64,000 nt of DNA, taken from an uncultured Cuneatibacter sp. GTDB lineage: Bacteria > Bacillota > Clostridia > Lachnospirales > Lachnospiraceae. Shown here in pieces: positions 59,603-64,000 of the stretch. The DNA lies in assembly GCA_934234215.1 (NCBI GenBank), contig CAKQHB010000003.1:62001-126000 (forward strand), read 5' to 3'. The translations under genes and the position numbers were made by a program. How positions within the stretch are numbered: the first letter of the stretch is position 1; each line of letters begins with the position of its first letter. The notes below the pieces were generated by a model. The model saw nothing but the letters and a program-made list of their open reading frames with translations, searched no databases and was not told where the DNA came from.

Positions 59603-62008
59603 TTATTTTTGTACGATATTGATGATACGTCCGGGTACATAAATTTCCTTGACGATATTGCCGTTCAGTTTATCGCCCAGTGCAGCCTTACCGGCAGCAA
59701 GTGCTTCTTCCTTTGCGCAATCCTTTGCGATGCTGACAGTTGCACGGGTCTTGCCGTTGATCTGTACTGCGATCTCAACCGTATTCTCGACGGTTTTCTC
59801 CTCGTCGAACTCCGGCCAGGTTGTCTCATGCAGATATCCGCCAAAGTCCATGATCTGCCACAGTTCCTCTGTGATATGCGGAGCAACCGGGTTCAGCAGT
59901 GTCAGGAAGGTACGGAAGTCTGCTCTCGTCAGAGAACCGGCCTTGTAGTACTCGTTCAGCAGAGACATCATAGCTGCGATGGCAGTGTTGAACTTCAGGG
60001 ACTCAAAGTCGTCGCTGACCTTCTTGATCGTCTGATGCATCTTTGTCTCCAGAGAATAGTTTTCTCCGTCTACTACCATATCCTGCAGCTTCCAGACACG
60101 ATCCAGGAAACGACGACAGCCCTTTACACCATCGTTGGACCAGGATGCAGCCAGATCGAATGCACCGATGAACATTTCGTAAGTTCTCAGAGTATCGGCA
60201 CCAAATTCATTGACGATATCATCCGGGTTGATGACATTGCCTCTGGACTTGGACATTTTCTCACCGTTCTCACCGAGGATCATACCGTGGGAAGTTCTCT
60301 TCTGGTAAGGTTCCGGACAAGGTACTACGCCCTCATCGTACAGGAACTTGTGCCAGAAACGGGAGTACAGCAGATGCAGTGTTGTATGCTCCATACCACC
60401 GTTGTACCAGTCTACCGGCATCCAGTATTTCAGAGCTTCCTTGCTTGCAAGAGCTTCGGTGTTGTGAGGATCGGTGTAGCGCAGGAAGTACCAGGAAGAA
60501 CCTGCCCACTGCGGCATCGTATCCGTCTCTCTCTTTGCAGGACCGCCGCAGCAGGGACAGGTGGTATTTACCCAATCTGTCATAGCAGCTAACGGAGACT
60601 CGCCGTTATCGGTAGGCATGTAGCTCTCTACTTCCGGCAGCTCCAGCGGAAGCTCAGATTCCGGAATCGGCACATAACCGCACTTCTCACACTTTACGAT
60701 CGGGATCGGCTCGCCCCAGTAACGCTGTCTGGAGAATACCCAGTCACGCAGCTTGAAGTTGCGCTTTGCACAGCCAACGCCCTTCTCTTCCAGCCACTCG
60801 ATCATCTTTTTCTTTGCATCTGCAACTTCCAGACCAGTCAGGAATCCGGAATTGACCAGCATACCGGTTGCAACATCTGTAAATGCAGCATCCTGTACAC
60901 TCACTTCGCTGCCGCCAACAACCTCGATGATCGGAAGACCAAACTTCTTTGCGAACTCCCAGTCTCTCTCATCGTGTGCCGGTACTGCCATGATCGCACC
61001 GGTACCGTAGCTCATCAGAACATAATCAGAAATCCAGATTGGAACTTCCTCGCCGTTTACCGGATTGATGGCACGAATGCCCTTTAATTCAACACCGGTC
61101 TTATCCTTTGCCAGCTCTGCACGTTCGAAATCAGACTTCTTTGCAGCTTCCTGACGGTAAGCAGCAACTTCCTCCCAGTTTTCGATCTCATCCTTGAACT
61201 GGTCAATGTACGGATGTTCCGGAGACATAACCATGTAGGTAACACCGAACAGGGTATCCGGTCTGGTAGTGTAAATGCGCAGCTTTTCTTCCTTGCCTGC
61301 AAGCTGGAAGTCTACTTCTGCACCGTTGGAACGTCCGATCCAATTCTTCTGGGAAACCTTAACACGCTCAATGTAATCAACGGTGTCCAGATCATCAATC
61401 AGCTTATCGGCATACGCGGTGATTTTTAACATCCACTGGCTCTTTACCTTCTGAATAACTTCGCCGCCGCAGCGCTCGCACACGCCGTTGACAACTTCCT
61501 CGTTTGCAAGACCAACCTTACAGGAAGTACACCAGTTGATCGGCATCTCTGCCTTGTAAGCCAGCCCCTTCTTGAACAGCTTCAGGAAGATCCACTGGGT
61601 CCACTTGTAGTATTCCGGATCAGTTGTGTTGATCTCTCTCTTCCAGTCGAAGGAGTATCCCAGAGAGCGCAGCTGCTCTTTGAAACGTCCTACGTTGTTC
61701 TTGGTTACGATCTTCGGATGAATATGATTCTTGATCGCATAGTTCTCAGTCGGCAGACCAAATGCATCCCAGCCCATCGGGAACAGAACGTTGTATCCCT
61801 GCATACGACGCTTTCTGGATACGATATCCAGTGCGGTATACGGACGTGGATGGCCGACATGAAGTCCCTGTCCGGACGGATACGGGAACTCTACCAGTGC
61901 ATAATACTTCGGCTTGGAATAATCATCTGTTGCAGCAAATGCATCCTGTTTGTCCCAGATGTCATGCCACTTTGCTTCAATCGCCTGCGGATTGTACATC
62001 TCACTCAT
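59603..62008 (-). CDS. leuS: Leucyl-tRNA synthetase
   Basis: 801 residues, class Ia. HIGH-type motif HVGHPRPYTALD near 48, the CP1 insertion domain with zinc cysteines (CTSC, CERC) near 160, and KMSKSRGN near 572. Anticodon-binding domain at the end. A T-box leader and terminator precede it, so it is controlled by uncharged tRNA-Leu. Confidence 0.97.
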   Translation of the reverse strand: MSEMYNPQAIEAKWHDIWDKQDAFAATDDYSKPKYYALVEFPYPSGQGLHVGHPRPYTALDIVSRKRRMQGYNVLFPMGWDAFGLPTENYAIKNHIHPKIVTKNNVGRFKEQLRSLGYSFDWKREINTTDPEYYKWTQWIFLKLFKKGLAYKAEMPINWCTSCKVGLANEEVVNGVCERCGGEVIQKVKSQWMLKITAYADKLIDDLDTVDYIERVKVSQKNWIGRSNGAEVDFQLAGKEEKLRIYTTRPDTLFGVTYMVMSPEHPYIDQFKDEIENWEEVAAYRQEAAKKSDFERAELAKDKTGVELKGIRAINPVNGEEVPIWISDYVLMSYGTGAIMAVPAHDERDWEFAKKFGLPIIEVVGGSEVSVQDAAFTDVATGMLVNSGFLTGLEVADAKKKMIEWLEEKGVGCAKRNFKLRDWVFSRQRYWGEPIPIVKCEKCGYVPIPESELPLELPEVESYMPTDNGESPLAAMTDWVNTTCPCCGGPAKRETDTMPQWAGSSWYFLRYTDPHNTEALASKEALKYWMPVDWYNGGMEHTTLHLLYSRFWHKFLYDEGVVPCPEPYQKRTSHGMILGENGEKMSKSRGNVINPDDIVNEFGADTLRTYEMFIGAFDLAASWSNDGVKGCRRFLDRVWKLQDMVVDGENYSLETKMHQTIKKVSDDFESLKFNTAIAAMMSLLNEYYKAGSLTRADFRTFLTLLNPVAPHITEELWQIMDFGGYLHETTWPEFDEEKTVENTVEIAVQINGKTRATVSIAKDCAKEEALAAGKAALGDKLNGNIVKEIYVPGRIINIVQK

Positions 62009-62022
62009 TCTTTCTTACCTCC

Positions 62023-62284
62023 AAAAAAACCCCCGTTCTCTCTAACATATAGAGACGAACGGGGGATCGGTTCGCGGTACCACTCTACTTCACAGTCGAA
62101 ACTGTGCACTCCTTCAAACTCTTCTGTAACGGGAAGTCCCGCCTGAGCCTACTGTCTGTCAAGGGGTTCGGTCAGGTGCTCCAAGGTCAGTTCAGTCTCT
62201 TCCGGCACTGCCTCGCACCAACCGGCAGCTCTCTGGATTCTTCCAAAACCTACTCGTCCTCTTCTTCGCATTTGTAACTCCTCT
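62023..62284 (-). ncRNA. T-box leader of leuS
   Basis: Read on the minus strand: stem I with AGAGAG and GGTTGGTGCGA loops, then the invariant T-box AGAGTGGTACCGCGAA (about 62071-62088), and a terminator with stem CCCCCGTTC/GAACGGGGG (62030-62065) and seven T. The likely specifier is CUG in GAACUGACC near the 3' side of stem I, which fits Leu. Uncharged tRNA-Leu would favour the antiterminator. Confidence 0.9.
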
Positions 62285-62285
62285 A

Positions 62286-62313
62286 AATTATCACATTCAC
62301 TGCGCTGCGTCAA
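62286..62313 (-). promoter_or_regulatory. Putative promoter of the T-box/leuS transcript
   Basis: TTGACG and ATAATT with a 16-base spacer (or GATAAT with 15) on the minus strand, just before the leader. Confidence 0.5.
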
Positions 62314-62354
62314 GTGGAGAATGTTAAAAACTCTCCTTCTCTGCGTAAAAAAAC

Positions 62355-63155
62355 TCAATCAGCGTAGACTTTTCCGACAATCCAGCCACGCAGGGAACTG
62401 GGCAATACCCGGCACAGGCAGCCAAGAATCTTGTAAGAGATGCCGATCGTGACGATCGGTGCGCAGGACTTCTTTGCGGCAATCCGCGCAATCGCAGCGC
62501 CGATCACTTCTGGTGCCATGCCGCTCTGCTCATCCCGCTCCATCTGACATACACTTTTCGAAATACGGCCGCCGTACACATCGTCACCCACAATATTTTT
62601 CTGACGCGCTTTTGTGAATCCGGTGCGGATGTCTCCAAGCTCCACAGCTGTCACGCGAATGCCGTAGCAGCGGATTTCATTATCCAGTGCGCAGGAATAG
62701 GACGAAATCGCTGCTTTGCTGGCAGAATAAAACGCCTGAAACGGAATATGTGCGACCGCCGCCACGGAACTGATGTTGATGATCCGCCCATGTCCGGCTC
62801 TCCGCATAAACGGAATCACCGCATGATTCACATGGATCGTTCCAAAAAAGTTTACATCAAACTGGGACTTTGCCTGAGCCAGCTCTGTAAATTCTACTGC
62901 TCCGGAAATTCCAAATCCCGCACAGTTTACAACAACATCGATTGTACCAGCTGCTGCAATCTCCGCAACTGCATCGCAGACTGCCTGTTCGTCTGTCACA
63001 TCGACGCTCCGATGCGTCACACCTGTGAGGGGAATCTCTCTGCGGCTGAACTCATACACCGTATATCCTGCCTGCTGCAATGCCACCGCCGTGCATCTGC
63101 CGATGCCGGAACTGCCGCCGGTGACAATTGCTGTTTTTGTTGCTTTTTCTGACAT
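62355..63155 (-). CDS. Short-chain dehydrogenase/reductase
   Basis: 266 residues, classical SDR: TGGSSGIGR near 13-21, NCAGFG, catalytic Ser in NISSVAAVAH, and YSASK. The C-terminus is hydrophobic (GISYKILGCLCRVLPSSL), possibly membrane-associated, as in SDRs of lipid metabolism. It follows 34 bases after the gene at the right edge. Substrate unknown. Confidence 0.9.
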   Translation of the reverse strand: MSEKATKTAIVTGGSSGIGRCTAVALQQAGYTVYEFSRREIPLTGVTHRSVDVTDEQAVCDAVAEIAAAGTIDVVVNCAGFGISGAVEFTELAQAKSQFDVNFFGTIHVNHAVIPFMRRAGHGRIINISSVAAVAHIPFQAFYSASKAAISSYSCALDNEIRCYGIRVTAVELGDIRTGFTKARQKNIVGDDVYGGRISKSVCQMERDEQSGMAPEVIGAAIARIAAKKSCAPIVTIGISYKILGCLCRVLPSSLRGWIVGKVYAD

Positions 63156-63189
63156 TTACTTTCTTCTTTCTCTTTTCTGTCAAACTGTC

Positions 63190-64000
63190 TTATGGAATAA
63201 TCTCGCCCGTGATGCCATTGACGCAGAGAACATCCCAGTAAATACTCTCATACGGTAGGGGGTCTCTGGAAACCTCGATGCACCAGCCGGGAATTATAGT
63301 GTATTCGGTATCTTTATCTACAGCAATCATCCCCGTCTCAAGATTTACATCACCCTGTGCAACTGGAATGTAGCAATAGCTGATTTTTTCTACTTTTTTA
63401 TCACGAAGCAATTTTTTTGCACTATAAAAATCCTGCACAGATGCCAATACTTCACCAATAGAAATCAGCGATTCTTCCTCTCCAACGGACTCCGGCTTAT
63501 ACTGCCCCCAACATCTAAGTCCCAAGATTTTTTCTCTTGTTACAATTACATCTACTAGACATCCTCGCGAAACTGACTCGCAAACAGTAGTTTCATAATT
63601 GTTTGTTTCAGCGTAATTTCGAGGAATAATGGGCGTATCTTCCAGCTGTAAATGCCACAGCATTTGATAGATTTCATCCTCTTTTTCATATGTTACATTC
63701 TGATATTCTTCAGGCAATGCATCCAGCAAGCCGCTTTCTTTTTCTCGATCATACAGCATCTGCAGCGTTTCCGCATTCAATCCATATATCGCATACGGCT
63801 CTTCCTCAATTTGAAGTCCCATCTGTTCTAATTTTTCACGGACATCGAAAATTGCCTGTTCTTTCGAATATCCTTCCAACTCTACATCATCTACTTCATT
63901 CAGCTCTTCTACCGTATCCCAGCGTTTGTTGTAGGAATCCTGCTGCTTCGCTAAACTCTCGTATAATTTTTCATTCAGTTCTGGAGCATTATACGTAATA
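63190..64000 (-). CDS. Hypothetical protein, cut by the right edge
   Basis: The frame runs open to base 64000, so the N-terminus is outside. About 269 residues are visible. The visible part begins near ITYNAPELNEKLYESL and has SKEQAIFDVREKLEQMG around 63830, a pattern seen in repeated PepSY-like segments, and ends with a beta-rich part (TEYTIIPGWCIEVSRD) that could be a second copy of such a fold. It may be a secreted or lipoprotein domain but the signal sequence is not visible. Downstream is an SDR gene. Function unknown. Confidence 0.65.
   Translation of the reverse strand, partial: ITYNAPELNEKLYESLAKQQDSYNKRWDTVEELNEVDDVELEGYSKEQAIFDVREKLEQMGLQIEEEPYAIYGLNAETLQMLYDREKESGLLDALPEEYQNVTYEKEDEIYQMLWHLQLEDTPIIPRNYAETNNYETTVCESVSRGCLVDVIVTREKILGLRCWGQYKPESVGEEESLISIGEVLASVQDFYSAKKLLRDKKVEKISYCYIPVAQGDVNLETGMIAVDKDTEYTIIPGWCIEVSRDPLPYESIYWDVLCVNGITGEIIP

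Noticed and set aside
62149..62358. 69-residue open frame upstream of leuS
   Set aside because: It lies inside the T-box leader; the conserved RNA elements explain the sequence.
1..64000. Prophage, transposon or integrated island
   Set aside because: No integrase, transposase, phage structural gene or attachment-site duplication flanking a tRNA was seen.

Overview
The window looks like a chromosome segment of a gut Lachnospiraceae bacterium (Firmicutes, Clostridia). Evidence for this: a long single-chain PurL, an McsA-McsB-ClpC stress operon, a T-box leader on leuS, a TPP riboswitch on thiT, low-GC type promoters with strong AGGAGG ribosome sites, and a lacto-N-biose utilisation cluster of the kind known from Roseburia and Eubacterium relatives. 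The species cannot be fixed from sequence alone. No prophage, transposase, integrase or CRISPR array was seen. Gene density is high and most genes lie on the minus strand.

Layout. 1-9.3 kb: tail of a membrane protein (+), purL, then a minus-strand operon of a cytosolic GH28 pectinase-like enzyme, a nuclease-helicase of the Cas4/XPD type and a truncated sigma-70-like protein; tRNA-Trp. 9.3-15.2 kb: GntR regulator-mcsA-mcsB-clpC-radA stress and repair operon, with a GntR protein where CtsR would be expected. 15.3-20.9 kb: a three-gene surface operon in which two membrane-anchored cohesin-like proteins flank a secreted glucosaminidase carrying a dockerin. 20.9-21.8 kb: TPP riboswitch and thiT. 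21.8-31.2 kb: nucleotide synthesis, as pyrF-pyrK-pyrD and a second operon pyrE-(two unknown genes)-purE-purM-purN-purD-pit. 31.3-31.7 kb: three identical tRNA-Gly genes. 31.8-41 kb: an SDR, then a one-carbon/folate group (MFS transporter, fchA, folD, ygiQ, glyA, aminotransferase) and a HAD phosphatase. 41-46.7 kb: MarR regulator, polysaccharide-deacetylase-like protein, M14 peptidase and S8 subtilase. 46.8-57 kb: lacto-N-biose/mucin-glycan module (ABC importer, split GH136 lacto-N-biosidase, GH112 phosphorylase, AraC regulator, nagB, and a GlcNAc-kinase-like protein fused to an XRE DNA-binding domain). 57-64 kb: two small unknown genes, trmO, yitT, leuS with T-box, an SDR and a gene cut by the right edge.

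How the genes work together. The 46.8-57 kb region would release lacto-N-biose from host glycans or human milk oligosaccharides, import it, phosphorolyse it to galactose-1-phosphate plus GlcNAc, and feed GlcNAc toward fructose-6-phosphate through the kinase and NagB (NagA must be elsewhere). The folate genes are notable because FolD has lost two residues needed for its cyclohydrolase step while a separate cyclohydrolase-type protein, FchA, is encoded next to it. A GC-rich structured repeat of about 135 bp occurs three times, with two fragments, always between genes.
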